From Closterium sp. NIES-65 (Eukaryota > Streptophyta > Zygnematophyceae > Desmidiales > Closteriaceae), in contig CANXME010002420.1 of assembly GCA_948144175.1 (NCBI GenBank), positions 2,306,001 to 2,370,000 of the forward strand: a stretch of 64,000 bases of DNA, in the 5' to 3' direction. Made by a program: the position numbers and the translations under genes. The notes below the pieces were generated by a model. That model was not told where the DNA came from. It saw only the letters and a program-made list of their open reading frames with translations, and did not search any database. Positions 32,560 to 43,462 of the stretch are shown in pieces; position 1 is the stretch's first letter, and each line of letters begins with the position of its first letter.

Positions 32560-33843
32560 TCAAAGTCTAGAGCATAGATATCAATCCCCTTCTTCAGGAG
32601 ATCAACCCAGCGGGGCAGCTCAGTGGCCTGAGGGAACTGAACACGCCAAGCGTCGTTGAGACGAGCGAAGCAGCGCTGTGTGGCGTGCGGTCCCCCACAC
32701 GGCTGGCCAGTGCGGTCACCAGTGCGAATGACGTACGTGCAGCTAAATCCACCCCCCCCCCCCCCCCCGTGCTGAGAGTACCACTCACGGACCTCCTGGG
32801 GCGACGGAGTGTGCTGCTGACCCTGGCCACCGCCAGCGCCTCCACGACCACCACCGCCGCCGCCACCTCCTCAACCACCCCAACCCTTGCCGCCGCCGCA
32901 TCCACCGCCACCCCCACCACCGCCTCCGCCCCTGCCACCTCCCCCACCGCTGCCGCCACCACCCCCACCGCTGCCACTAGCCCCTCCAGTTGCGCCACCA
33001 CCCCCACCGCCACCACCTCCCCCACCACCGCCTCCCCCGCTGTCACCGCCACCGCCCTTGCCCCCTTTACCCTTGCCGCTGCGGCGCCCGCTCGAAGCAG
33101 ACGCAGTCCCGACCTTCTCAGCACCAAGGAGGTCGACAACAGCAGCAGAGGCGACAGAGGGAAGAAGGGGGGAAGGAGAGCACCCCTCAAAGAACGGGGT
33201 ACGGGGGTCGCCATGAGAGGCACCTACAGCGACTATGCTAGCCTCAGCTGCAAGGAGTTCCTTCTTGAGGAAGGCAATGGTGAGCTCAGTGGGGCAGCGA
33301 GCTAGAAAGTGGTCCCTGACTGAGCGCAGCGTGTCAGGGAGGCGGGTGACCAGGTGGTAGAGAGTGAGCCAGAGCGGGGGTGGGTTCTTGGCAAGGAACT
33401 CATCAGGCATGGCGGCGCGGAAGCGAGCCTCACTAGTACGGAGGTGCGTAATGAGGTCAGCGACTGTGTGGAACGAGGCTAAGTCGGGGAACAGGTAGGG
33501 AAGAGAGAGACGGCCTAGTGCGGCAGAGGCCGGTGAGGAGTAGCGGGCAACGACAACAGTGTACAGTGCCTGTGCAGTCTTGTGCTGCCCAAAGTGCTCG
33601 CGCTCATGTATCGGCAAGGAGTTGCGAATAGCGAAGCGAGCGTGGGCATCACGAGTCTGCCACTGTGAGTGGGCAGTGCTGTCAGCAGTAGCAGCGGGAG
33701 CAGTAGCATGGCCTAGGGCGCGATCGTACAGTGAGATGTCTTCCTTGGCAGTGAGCTGTAGGAAGAGGTGTAGGTCATCTAGCTAGGTTTCGAACTTCAC
33801 GGGGCGGCCCTCAGCATCGAAAGCTAGCACAGGAGGGCTAGCC
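32560..33843 (-). pseudogene. Element O: Gag
   Basis: Starts at ATG 33,843 (MASPPVLAFDAEGRP) as in L. HKTAQALYTVVVARYSSPASAALGRLSLPYLFPDLASFHTVADLI and TLYHLVTRLPDTLRSVRDHF mark the capsid-like part. A Gly-rich tract (33,080-32,880) and a poly-C/G run (32,749-32,767) follow, then CTYVIRTGDRTGQPCGGPH and ATQRCFARLN (the wide Cys/His motif) and a tail ending near DAILTAMY. Fossil. Confidence 0.83.
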
Positions 33844-33849
33844 ATAGCA

Positions 33850-34530
33850 GTAGCAGGACTAATAGCAGTAGTAGGAGAAAAAGTAGTAGTAGCAGTAATA
33901 GCAGTAGTAGGTACTCAGGTAGGGCGGCTCGGTCCAGTACGTGCAGCGCGGCTCAGTTCAGGTAGGGCGACGCGGCTCGGTTTTGGTCGGGCGGCTCGGT
34001 TCGGGGGGCTCGGTTCGGGCTGGGAGGCTCGGTTCGGGCTGCTCGGGTCGGGCGGCTCGTTCTGGGCGGGGCCGTTCGGGGCCTCTAGGGGCGAGCGCGG
34101 GGCCGATCGGGGCCTTTAGGGGCGAGTGTGGGGCCGTAAGAGGCTGCTAAGGGCAAGCACGGGGCCGATCGGGGCCTTTAGGGACGAGCGCGGGGCCGTA
34201 AGGGGCCGCTAAGGGCGAGCGCGGGGCCGATCGGGGCCTCTAGGGGCAAGCGCGGGGCCGTAAGGGGCCTCTAGGGGCGAGCGCGGGGCCGTTCGGGGCC
34301 TCTAGGGAGGTGAGCGCGGGGCCGACGGGGCCTCTAGGGAGGTAAGCGAGGGGCCGATGGGGCCGTTAGGGGCGATCGCGGGGCCGAAAGGGGCCGCTAG
34401 GGGCGAGCGCGTGGGCCGTTCGGGGCCTCTAGGGGCCGTGAAAACCGAGGCGCCCTAGGGCGAAGGTAGGTAGGTAGGTAGTGGTGGGCCCTTAAAAATA
34501 TCGGTCCTAGGAAGGACCTGCTCTATACCA
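33850..34530 (-). repeat. Element O leader and PBS
   Basis: Repeats of ggggccgatcggggcc and gggcgagcgcggggccg with spacing of about 35-65 bp (34,070-34,440). PBS on the minus strand TGGTATAGAGCAGGTCC (34,530-34,514). Confidence 0.78.
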
Positions 34531-34662
34531 TGTTGGAATCAATGAACAGGAATGGTTGAACTAAGAGTGAAATGAGTACAAGTACATAACCCTAGAAATG
34601 TGTACCCCCTATAGACTAACCCACTGTAGCCTAAACTAGCACAACATATATAATGTTTGACA
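34531..34662 (-). repeat. 5' LTR of element O (132 bp)
   Basis: Starts TGTCAAACATTATATATG in sense and ends TTCCAACA. It interrupts the Gag of G directly after the codons for RAIDFDVWI. No partner LTR was found between 27,627 and 34,530. Confidence 0.85.
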
Positions 34663-35783
34663 ATCCAGACGTCAAAGTCAATGGCCCGACCCTCGACGTC
34701 AAAAGCGAGGACACTAGGGGTAGCCATGACAGCAGCAGACTAGCAGCACAAGTAGTAGGGTAAGGGCAGTGCAGTGATAGAGGCGCTGCTCTTACCGGAC
34801 AGGGCTGCTCGGGCGGCTCGGCGGCGCGGGCGGCTCGGCTGCTTGGCGGCTCGGCTGCTGGGCGGCGCGGGCAGCTCGGCTGCTGGGTGGCTCGGCTGCT
34901 CGGCTGCTGGGCGACTCGGCGGCTCGGCTGCTGAGCGGTCGGCGGCTCGGCTGCTCGGCGGCTCGGCGGCTCGGCTGCACGGCGGCTCGGCTGCTGGACG
35001 GCTGGGCTGCTCGGTGGCTCGGCTGCAGGGCGGCTCGGCGGCTCAGCTGCTCGGTTGCTGGGCGGCACTGCAGCAGGTGACGGGGTCGCAGGTACGGGCG
35101 GCGGGGCCGCAGGTAGAGGCGGTGGGGCCGCAGGTAAGGGCGGCGGGGCCGCAGGTAAGGTGGCGGGGCCGCTGGTGAGGTGGCCGGGCCTTAGGTAAGG
35201 GCGGCGGGGCTGAAGGTAAGAGTGGCGGGGCCACAGGTGAGGTGGCGGGGCCGCAGGTGAGGTGGCGGGGCCGCAGGTGAGGTGGCGGGGCCACAGGTGA
35301 GGTGGCGGGGCCGCAGGTAAGGGCGGCGGGGCCGCAGGTAGGTGGCGCGCCCGCAGGTACGTGGCAGGGCCGCGGGTGAGGGCGGCGCGAGGGGCTGCGG
35401 AGGTCGGCGGCGTGCCGTAAGGGCGGCACGCGACGCCGCAAAGGGCGGCGACGGGCCGGTACGGGCGGCGCAAGGGCGGCGACGGGCCGCTTAGGGTGGC
35501 GACGGGCCGAGTAGGGCGGCGACGGGCCAAGGAAGGGCGGCGAGGGGCCGCGTAGGGCGGCGCGAGGCCGCGAAGGGCGGCGACGGGCCGAGTAAGGGTG
35601 GCACAAGGGAGGCCGCTAGGGGCGATGCGAAGGGGCCGAAGGAGGCCTATGAAGGGCGCGACGGTAGAGAGGGCACACGAGGCGCGACTCGGGCCTAAGC
35701 GAAGCTCGCTCCGGGCAGGAAAAAAAAACTTCGACTTGGTGGGCCCTAAGAACAGTTCCCACGAGGGAACCTGCTCGATACCA
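34663..35783 (-). pseudogene. Element G: Gag start and leader
   Basis: 34,663-34,727 encodes MATPSVLAFDVEGRAIDFDV, the start of a Gag like those of A and K. 34,790-35,700 is the leader: first ggctcggctgctgggcgg repeats, then ggtgaggtggcggggccgca repeats of about 21-40 bp (35,095-35,350). PBS TGGTATCGAGCAGG lies beside 35,784. Confidence 0.8.
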
Positions 35784-35911
35784 TGAGAAGAAACGAGAAT
35801 GGATGAACTATGAAAGGAGTGAGTACAAGTACTAACCCTATTTGGGTTGTACCCCCTGTGGGATACCCCACTATAGCCTACACAAAATGTATAAGCTACA
35901 ATGTTCTGACA
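35784..35911 (-). repeat. 5' LTR of G (128 bp)
   Basis: Partner of 27,627-27,754, 3 differences. The TSD ggtgt follows at 35,912. Confidence 0.92.
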
Positions 35912-35915
35912 GGTG

Positions 35916-36047
35916 TGTCAAACGATAATTGTTATAGTTTGTATTGTTTAGTCTAGGTGGTGTACACCTTGGTTAACTATAGGGTTAGGTTTGCTATATG
36001 TACCCTTGTTCTTGCTCATCCTAGTAATTCATTCTTATATCTTAACA
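35916..36047 (+). repeat. 3' LTR of F (132 bp)
   Basis: tgtcaaacgataattg to ttatatcttaaca; TSD gtaac at 36,048-36,052. Its first base overlaps the TSD of G, showing that G hit the PPT/LTR border of F. Confidence 0.85.
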
Positions 36048-36052
36048 GTAAC

Positions 36053-36850
36053 GCGGGCGAGGGGGTTCTGGGGAGAAGTGTGACAGTCGCCCATTTGGTT
36101 CTTGTCGAGAAATACATATTTCTATCTATAACTGCTTCTATCTGTGTAGTGTAGTTATTATATCTTGTAGGTAGTGCACCATTGCATTCTCCTTTGCCTA
36201 TATCCGTGTAACCTTTCTCAATACTTAACCTCTTTTGCCAACCTTGCTTCTACTCTCGATAGTTGCCTAGCACCAAAACCCTAAGCACTTCTAAGCTTAA
36301 TTCAACAGTTCTGGGGAAGCCGACCTCAGTGGTGGTATCCCGAGGTCGACGTGGCTCATGAGGTGAAGTCAACAGCACGTGGATGCTTTGGTGTCTGCGT
36401 TGTGCAGGTGGTGAGGCACAGCACGCCAATCAACTGCGAGCACCTGCTATCATGCGAGTGCAACGCTGTGCAGCTTCCTTGATGCGTTGGCATGCCGTCG
36501 ACTTGCGGCGTTGGCAGACCCCGACTTTGCACTGCTGGTGCGCTGTCGACCTTGCAGTGATAGAACGCGGTTGACCGTGCTCCGCTGGCAGTCGACCGTG
36601 CTGCACTGGCAGTCGACCTGCGTGCTTGCTAGCATCGAATGTAGTCTTCCTTGCCAACTTATTCGCAATTATTGCTGTTGAGCTCTTGCTAATGAAACTC
36701 TTGCCAATTTTCCCTGTGAATTCGCAAGTAGTGAAAACACGAGCGAAACAACTAAGGAATGATACGATTACTCCTACACCCGTGCCTTTTCCGTAGTCTA
36801 GCTCCCGTTGTACAAGTTATCTCCGCAAAGAAATCCCCACTTAGCTGCCT
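36053..36850 (+). mobile_element. D-type sequence after F: tail end, LTR-like insert, second leader
   Basis: 36,053-36,078 ends the D tail with purine-rich gagggggttctgggg. 36,308-36,850 is a third copy of the B2/D leader, beginning with the hairpin region at 36,321. Between them is an LTR-like insert. D-type tail plus a further leader suggests that family-B units lie head to tail. No coding region. Confidence 0.65.
36079..36307 (+). repeat. LTR-like insert (229 bp), lineage II, probably a solo LTR
   Basis: Starts tgtgacag and ends ttcaaca (TG...CA). It contains gtgtagtgtagttattat and gtagtgcacc, shared with the LTR start at 63,879, and acttctaagctta near the end like P. The flanks are not a simple 5-bp TSD: gttctgggga occurs at 36,065-36,074 and again at 36,308-36,317. 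Confidence 0.55.
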
Positions 36851-37959
36851 AACTTGACCACTGCCACACCACTCACTCATGCTTTCGTCCACTCTTCACC
36901 ACCACTGTCGCACACCACTCCACCCTCACTCAGCATCACTTTTGGAGTTGGAGGTGAAAATGATTCCTCTTCCCTCATTGATCCCTGCTCACCCTCCTCC
37001 ATTCCACCACATTCGCCACTAACACCACGCTCGTGTGCTGCACCACCCAGCATATCCTTCGCCTCTGAAGCTTGTCCCTCACCACATGGGAGCTACTGCA
37101 TAACTTTCATGAGAACGGAATAAGCTCACCTGTGTTGCACCACCCAGGGTATCACCCGCCTCTGAAGCTTGTCCCTCACCACCTGGAAGCTGTTGCATAA
37201 CATCGATAAGAACGGAATGAGCTAGCTCCATACCCAGTGCAAGCAAACTCCTGGCGGTCGTCACTGCTGGTACCGCCACGCTCATTGCACCTGCTGCAGC
37301 GGACACAACGGCAGTGACTCCATCACACGAGCGCTGGCGCTGAAGTGAGAATATGGCATGTTTGCGCATCTTCCACCTAATGGCGAGCCTGTGAGCCGAC
37401 TGATGCTTCACCATGCGGCACTTTAATGCAGCAACCATGGTTGATGTCACCTCCGATATCTTCATTTTCCTCCCACCCATGCCGCAACAACATTTTCTGA
37501 TTAAGAAGCTGGTGGTGATGCCGCCTCCGCCTCAACCGCAGCAACTGCTGCCGTGGTGACAGAATTCGTTTCCGCCTATGCTACGTCCCTCTTCAGCCCC
37601 TTCCTTGCAACCTTCGAGATAGGGGTTTAGCAATGAAGATAGAGGCCTAAGGTCGAGGCGTAGGTTGAGTCCATCGAGCGCTTCATTGATGGGTCGACCA
37701 AGATTCGTCAGTTGAGTGACGGCTCGCGATATGCGCAATTCCCATCAGCCTGCTGCTGACTTTCATGGTGAAATCATGATGCTGCTGCAATACAACTGTA
37801 AAAAATTCGTTCAAGGCATGTCGATTTCGAGTAGACGCAAGCTACCAAACGTAGCAATTCATCATGGAGACTTACGAAGTATGGCCTCTACATCGCCCAT
37901 CTAGAGGAGAGCTTGACGACAATGGAGATGGAAGAGCATGAGACGGCGCAACCTACTGC
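36851..37959. other. No supported gene; worn D-type Gag region at the right end
   Basis: Lower-GC sequence. 37,060-37,125 and 37,145-37,215 are a local duplication (cctctgaagcttgtccctca in both). From about 37,870 the text YIAHLEESLTTMEMEEHETA matches the Gag of D and B2, so the stretch is probably the decayed body of the family-B copy whose leader precedes it. Nothing else is recognised. Confidence 0.45.
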
Positions 37960-39978
37960 GATCATGCACAACAGATCATCGCCAATCTACAGATGACCGG
38001 CAAAAATTAATCGATGCCCTCCTACGTAACTCATGTCATCTACCAGATGTCTGCTCACACCGTCAACTTGGCGGTGCAGTCTACAATAAGTGTTGTGTCA
38101 TTGCAGCTCTTGAAGATGAAACTGCAAGACCTTGCTTCATGTGTGGGCATGTCGCCCAAGCGTTCGGTTGCTTGGATTGCGCACCATGTGGCAGATACAG
38201 TACTACCGGGCTGGCTGCACAAGCTCGTCTAGGACAGCCCATTGAGATGGGCATCGATACACAAGATGATGACACGTTTCCGACTAATGAAGCCTCTCTT
38301 GAACATGTTCATGATTTTTTTGCAGGTACAATAGCATTGTTGTGGATTGTACAGAGCCAAATTTAAAAAAATGTTGAGCGTGTTGTATCCAGCCTACCAT
38401 CCATGCACGCAAGATGTAAACTGAGAGCAGTTATGCGATATGTAAGGTGAAAAGCGATCATGCACAATAGATCATTGCCAATCTACTGCGATCATGCACA
38501 ACAGATCATCGCCAATCTATGGATGACCGGCAAAAATCAATCGATGCCCTCCTACGTAACTCATGTCATCTACCAGATGTCTACTCACATCGTCAAATTG
38601 GCGGTGCAGTCTACAATAAGTGTTGTGTCATTGCAGCTCTTGAAGATGAAACCGCAAGACCTTGCTTCATGTGTGGGCATGTCGCCCAAGCCTTCGGTTG
38701 CTTGGATTGCGCACCATGTGGCAAATACAGTACTACCGGGCTGGCTGCACAAGCTCGTCTAGGACAGCCCATTAAGATGGGCATCGATACTCAAGATGAT
38801 GACACGTTTCCGACTAATGAAGCCTCTCTTGAACATGTTCATGATTTTTTTGCAGGTACAATAGCATTGTTGTGGATTGTATAGAGCCAAATTTCAAAAA
38901 ATGTTGAGCGTGTTGTATCCAGCCTACCATCCATGCACACAAGATGTAAACTGAGAGCAGTTATGCGATATGTAAGGCGAAAAGTGATCATGCACAACAG
39001 ATCATCGCCAATCTACGGATGACCGGCAAAAATCAATCGATGCCCTCCTACGTGACTCATGTCATCTACCAGATGTCTGCTCACATCGTCAACTTGGCGG
39101 TGCAGTCTACAATAAGTGTTGTGTCATTGCAACTCTTGAAGATGAAACTGCAAGACCTTGCTTCATGTGTGGGCATGTCGCCCAAGCGTTCGGTTGCTTG
39201 GATTGCGCACCATGTGGCAAATACAGTACTACCGAGCTGGCTACATAAGCTCGTCTAGGACAGCCCATTGAGATGGGCATCGATACACAAGATGATGACA
39301 CGTTTCGGACTCATGAAGCCTCTCTTGAACATGTTCATGATTTTTTTGCAGGTACAATAGCATTGTTGTGGATTGTATAGAGCCAAATTTCAAAAAATGT
39401 TGAGCGTGTTGTATCCAGCCTACCATCCATGCACGCAAGATGTAAACTGAGAGCAGTTATGCAATATGTAAGGCGAAAAGTGATCATGCACAACAGATCA
39501 TCGCCAATCTACGGATGACCGGCAAAAATCAATCGATGCCCTCCTACGTGACTCATGTCATCTACTAGATGTCTGCTCACATCGTCAACTTGGCGGTGCA
39601 GTCTACAATAAGTGTTGTGTCATTGCAGCTCTTGAAGATGAAACTGCAAGACCTTGCTTCATGTGTGGGCATGTCGCCCAAGCGTTCGGTTGCTTGGATT
39701 GCGCACCATGTGGCGAATACAGTACTACCGGGCTGGCTGCACAAGCTCGTCTGGGACACCCGATTGAGATGGGCATCGATACACAAGATGATGACACGTT
39801 TCCGACTAATGAAGCCTCTCTTGAACATGTTCATGATTTTTTTGCAGGTACAATAGCATTGTTGTGGATTGTATAAAGCCAAATTTCAAAAAATGTTGAG
39901 CGTGTTTTATCCAGCTTACCATCCATGCACGTAAGATGTAAACTGAGAGCAGCTATGCGATATGTAAGGCGAAAAGCA
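37960..39978 (+). repeat. Four-copy 496-bp tandem array of a gag fragment
   Basis: gatgaccggcaaaaat recurs at 37,992, 38,522, 39,018 and 39,514 (spacing 530, 496, 496; the first interval has an extra 34 bp duplication of catgcacaa-type sequence). The units are almost identical. Each reads HAQQIIANL-MTGKN-SMPSYVTHVIYQM in the D/B2 Gag alignment and then PCFMCGHVAQAFGCLDC, a knuckle-like Cys/His cluster. Each unit ends with tttttttgcaggtacaat, which looks like a 3' splice site but may be chance. Confidence 0.9.
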
Positions 39979-40164
39979 ATTAGATCTAAGCAGTTGGACC
40001 TAACGAGGACTACACAGATATATAACGAGGTGTAAGGACTAAAGACATGGATAGGACGATGAGATGTCAATTGGGAACTGAGTAGGTGTGAGAGGGTTGA
40101 ATGGTGGTTGCATCGGTGGACCAAAACACTATCGAATTCTATTGGTTAACAAACCTCGCGTCTG
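39979..40164. other. Unassigned spacer
   Basis: 186 bp of ordinary AT-balanced sequence between the array and element H. Nothing recognised. Confidence 0.4.
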
Positions 40165-40169
40165 AACAG

Positions 40170-41632
40170 TGTGAAAGTAAGAAGAGAGGAGAGAAGAGGT
40201 TGCACTAGCAAGAATGGGGATACAAATAGCAAACCCTAGAAGGGTTGTACTCGCTATAGAGCACCCCACTACAGGCTAGAGCATAAGATAACATTCTGAC
40301 ACACCCCCATAGCCAAAGTGGGGTGTAATCAGCAGAGCAAACAAAGCAGTACAAGCTCAGGGTGGATCACAATGTCACCACACATTCTGAGCACAAGTTC
40401 AAGAAGCAATAGTTTAAGGTTCACAATTATGAGCAAAGCTAGAGCTAATCACAGCGGACAAGTGAGGAGGAGGAGGAGCTGTGGGGGAGTGAAGATGGGA
40501 GGCGACTGCTGACGCCGCAGACAAACAGACGAGCTGCTGGCTCAGTGGCTACCGGAACAGCGCTCCGGACTACTGCAGTAACTGGCCCCGCAGCTAATCA
40601 GTAGCGGCAGACGAGCAACGGACCCACGGGCGACTGGCGACTACCGGAGATTGTAGCCTCCGGACTGCTGCTGCTGCTGACGACAAGACTGCTGCCTCCA
40701 CTGAACCTCCCCCAATTGTCCCACACTCTCGGCACACGCCCACTGCTCAAACCCTAGCTCCACTCCCACACACCCCCCTTAAACCCTAAACCCCAGTCTC
40801 CCACTCATCCACCCCCCTCAGCGACAGCTGCAGCAGTGGGAGACGAAGGAGGAGGAGGAGCAAAGGGAGGAATGCACAACTGCCACCCCCAGACTCGCCA
40901 CCCCCTACTCGCCACCCCCATACCCTGAGTGTGCAATAAGCAAGCTCACGTGTGCGCAAAGCATGCACAAGTATGCGGGAAGCGAACTCGAGTGTGCGGT
41001 AAGCAAACGCAGGTGTGCGGGGAGGGGGGGGCGTAGGGCGACACGCGAGTCGACGGGGATGGGCGCACGGGTCGCTGGGGGCGGCGCGGTGGTCGACGGG
41101 GCCGCCGCGAAGGGCGACGGGGAGCAGCGCGCGGGTCGACGGGGCCGCCGCGAAGGGCGACATGGAGCCGCGCGCAGGTCGACGGGGACGGGCACGCGGG
41201 TCGACGGAACGCGAAACCGCCGCGTGCGGCCAGGGTGCGCGGTGGGCAGGAAACCGCCACGCATTCTGAGCGCATGGTGGGCAAAAAACCGCCGCGCGAA
41301 GCAGGAAACCGCCGCGCGCCTCGGGGCGCACGGCGGGCAGAAAACCGCCGCACGCCTCGGGGCGCACGGCGGGAATAAAAAGTGCCGCACGCCACGGGGC
41401 GTGCGGCTCAGAGTGTAGTGGTAGGAGTTGCAGCGGAAGCTAGGAGGTGGTAAGCCCACCCACAGGATCGATCCAAGGGGATCGACCTGCTCTGATAGCA
41501 TGTGAAAGTTAGAAGAGAGGAGAGAAGAGGTTGCACTAGCAAGAATGGGGATACAAATAGCAAACCTTAGAAGGGTTGTACTCGCTATAGAGCACCCCAC
41601 TACAGGCTAGAGCATAAGATAACATTCTGACA
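40170..41632 (-). mobile_element. Element H: short non-coding LTR element, looks whole
   Basis: 1463 bp. LTRs 40,170-40,301 and 41,501-41,632 (132 bp, 2 differences), TSD aacag (40,165-40,169 and 41,633-41,637). Minus strand: PBS TGCTATCAGAGCAGG beside 41,501, a leader with 36-bp repeats (cctcggggcgcacgg at 41,319 and 41,355), PPT (TATGGGGGTG) beside 40,302. The stretch after the PPT (gctcagggtggatcacaatg) equals the 3' UTR of A and G. No retrotransposon protein is encoded, so it needs enzymes from elsewhere. Recent. Confidence 0.9.
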
Positions 41633-41637
41633 AACAG

Positions 41638-41866
41638 ATTCTTTGCAATTTCAGCTGTCCGAACATGGTTCCCAGCCAGCAAAGGGAGTTGCGAGAGCAC
41701 ATCAACTTCTTGACACCTCAGCATAAAATATTTTTGACCGCAACTTCCGCAAACCTAGCGAAACCAATATAAGCAAGAACTGCCACATAACCAGACTCCT
41801 AGAAACTCCACCCCTGCCCTAGCTCCAAACCTACGATGGTGCCCACGGAGCCACTACACAAGCGAT
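41638..41866. other. Unassigned spacer between H and I
   Basis: About 230 bp, no recognised feature. It continues the sequence left of H. Confidence 0.4.
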
Positions 41867-41871
41867 ACTCG

Positions 41872-42813
41872 TGTTGAGATGATGAACAGAGTTAGGAGCC
41901 ATAGCTAGGTAAGCCCTAGCTAGGCAAGAGAAGTTTAGGCAAAAGAGGGGTTTTACTAGCAGCAGTTGGGATACATATAGCAAACCCTAGTTGGGCTGTA
42001 CCCGCTATAGAGCACCCCACTACAGGCTAGACAATAACATTCTGACACACCCCCATAGCCAAAGTGGGGTGTAATCAGCACAATGAGCAAGCAGGCATAG
42101 AGCAGGAGTTCACAATAGTAAGCAAAGCTAGAGTTAATCACAGCGGGCAAGTGAGGAGGAGGAACTGTGGATGGAGAGAAGATGGGAGGCAACGAATGAA
42201 GCTGCAGAGGCACGGGCAATCGAGCGGCTAACTCAGTGGCTACCAAAGCAAGGGCGACGGACTACTGGAGTGACTGGCTCCGCGGCTATAGACGAGCGAC
42301 AGGAGCAACGGACCCACTGGCGACTGGTGCAGCAGGCTCACTGGCTACCGAAGCAAGGGCGACGGACTACAGGCGCTGCAGGCGACACGACAGCTACCTT
42401 CACACAACCTCCTCCAATTGCCCCACACCCTCGGCATACACCCCCTGCTCAAACCCTAGCTCCACTCCCACGGCACCCCCCTTAAACCCTAAACCCCAGG
42501 CTCCCACACATCCACCCCCCTCAGCGACAGGTGCAGCAGTGGGAGACGAAGGAGGAGGAGGAGTAGGGGACGGCGCACACAACCGACACCCCCACAACCG
42601 CCACCCCCACACCCCTCACCCCCAAAACCCTAAATCGGGTGGGATAGGGGCAAGAGCGTGGGGGACGGCGAGGGGAGGGACGGCGCACGACCCCCAGGGC
42701 GCCAAAACGGATGGGCGGGGCGGGGGAGTGGCGCGCGCGGCTCCCCAGGGCGCCGCGACGGACGGGCAGGGGGCGGGTGCGGCTCCCCAGGGCGCCGCGA
42801 CGGACGGGCAGGG

Positions 42814-42853
<40 letters not shown>

Positions 42854-43457
42854 GGGGTGGCGCGCGCGGCTCCCCTGGGCGCCGCGACGGACGGGCAGGG
42901 GGCGGGCGTGGCTCCCCAGGGCGCCGCGAAGGACAGGCAGGGGGCACGCGCAGCTCCCCAGGGCGTCGCGACGAGCAGGGCGGGGCCGCGCGTGCTCCCC
43001 AGAGCGGCGCGATGAACGGGCGGGGTGCGTGCGGGCTCCCCAGGGCGCCGCGACGAGCTGGGCAGGGGGCCGCGCGTGCTCCCCAGGGCGCCGCGACGGA
43101 CAGGCGGTGCGCCCGCAGGCTCTCCAGGGCGCGAAACCGCCGCGCGCCTTGGGGCGCACGGCAGGCAGAAAATCCCTTAAAAAAAGGAGGCGTCGCACGC
43201 CACGGGGCGAGCAACAGACAGAGAAGCAGCGGAAGCAGGTAGGTGGGCCCACAGGCAAAGAGCGTAACCGCTCTGATAGCATGTTGAGATGATGAACAGA
43301 GTTAGGAGCCATAGCTAGGTAAGCCCTAGCTAGGCAAGAGAAGTTTACGCAAAAGAGGGGTTTCACTAGCAGCAGTTGGGATACATATAGCAAACCCTAG
43401 TTGGGTTGTACCCGCTATAGAGCACCCCACTACAGGCTAGACAATAACATTCTGACA
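41872..43457 (-). mobile_element. Element I: short non-coding LTR element, looks whole
   Basis: 1586 bp. LTRs 41,872-42,047 and 43,282-43,457 (176 bp, 3 differences), TSD actcg (41,867-41,871 and 43,458-43,462). PBS on the minus strand TGCTATCAGAGCGG; PPT as in H. The interior has Ala/Arg-type GC repeats (ggctccccagggcgccgcga, 42,740-43,130) and a poly-G run of about 45 bases (42,807-42,852). No pol or gag similarity in any frame. Confidence 0.9.
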
Positions 43458-43462
43458 ACTCG

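Larger units (their letters stand above)
27627..35911 (-). mobile_element. Element G (with O inside): Ty1/copia, broken composite
   Basis: 128-bp LTRs at both ends (3 differences in 128), TSD ggtgt at 27,622-27,626 and 35,912-35,916. Minus strand. PBS sense TGGTATCGAGCAGGTTCCC beside 35,784, then leader, Gag start (ATG at 34,727), then the 5' LTR of a second element O. Left of O lie O Gag, protease, integrase, linker and an RT/RNase H followed by the G-type PPT and LTR. Only one LTR of O is present, so the block is best read as O inserted in G followed by recombination between the two related elements. About six breaks. Confidence 0.85.
20657..36047 (+). mobile_element. Element F: old Ty1/copia element with nested insertions
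   Basis: 5' LTR from 20,657, 3' LTR 35,916-36,047, TSD gtaac at 20,652-20,656 and 36,048-36,052. It contains a 315-bp TIR element in the 5' LTR and all of G (27,627-35,911) at the PPT/3' LTR edge. Own parts: leader (21,083-21,897), Gag, protease, integrase, RT, RNase H and PPT (ctatgggggtg ending 27,625). LTR lineage II (GGTGGTGTACACC, TTTGCTATAT). The LTRs differ strongly from each other, so F is much older than G. Heavily broken, more than ten breaks. Confidence 0.88.

Noticed and set aside
37079-37480. Minus-strand 133-residue frame as a host gene
   Set aside because: It includes part of a local duplication and lies in what appears to be a decayed family-B body; no family recognised.
37960-39978. 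CRISPR array
   Set aside because: Units are 496 bp, nearly identical throughout and contain gag sequence; there are no short repeats with unique spacers.
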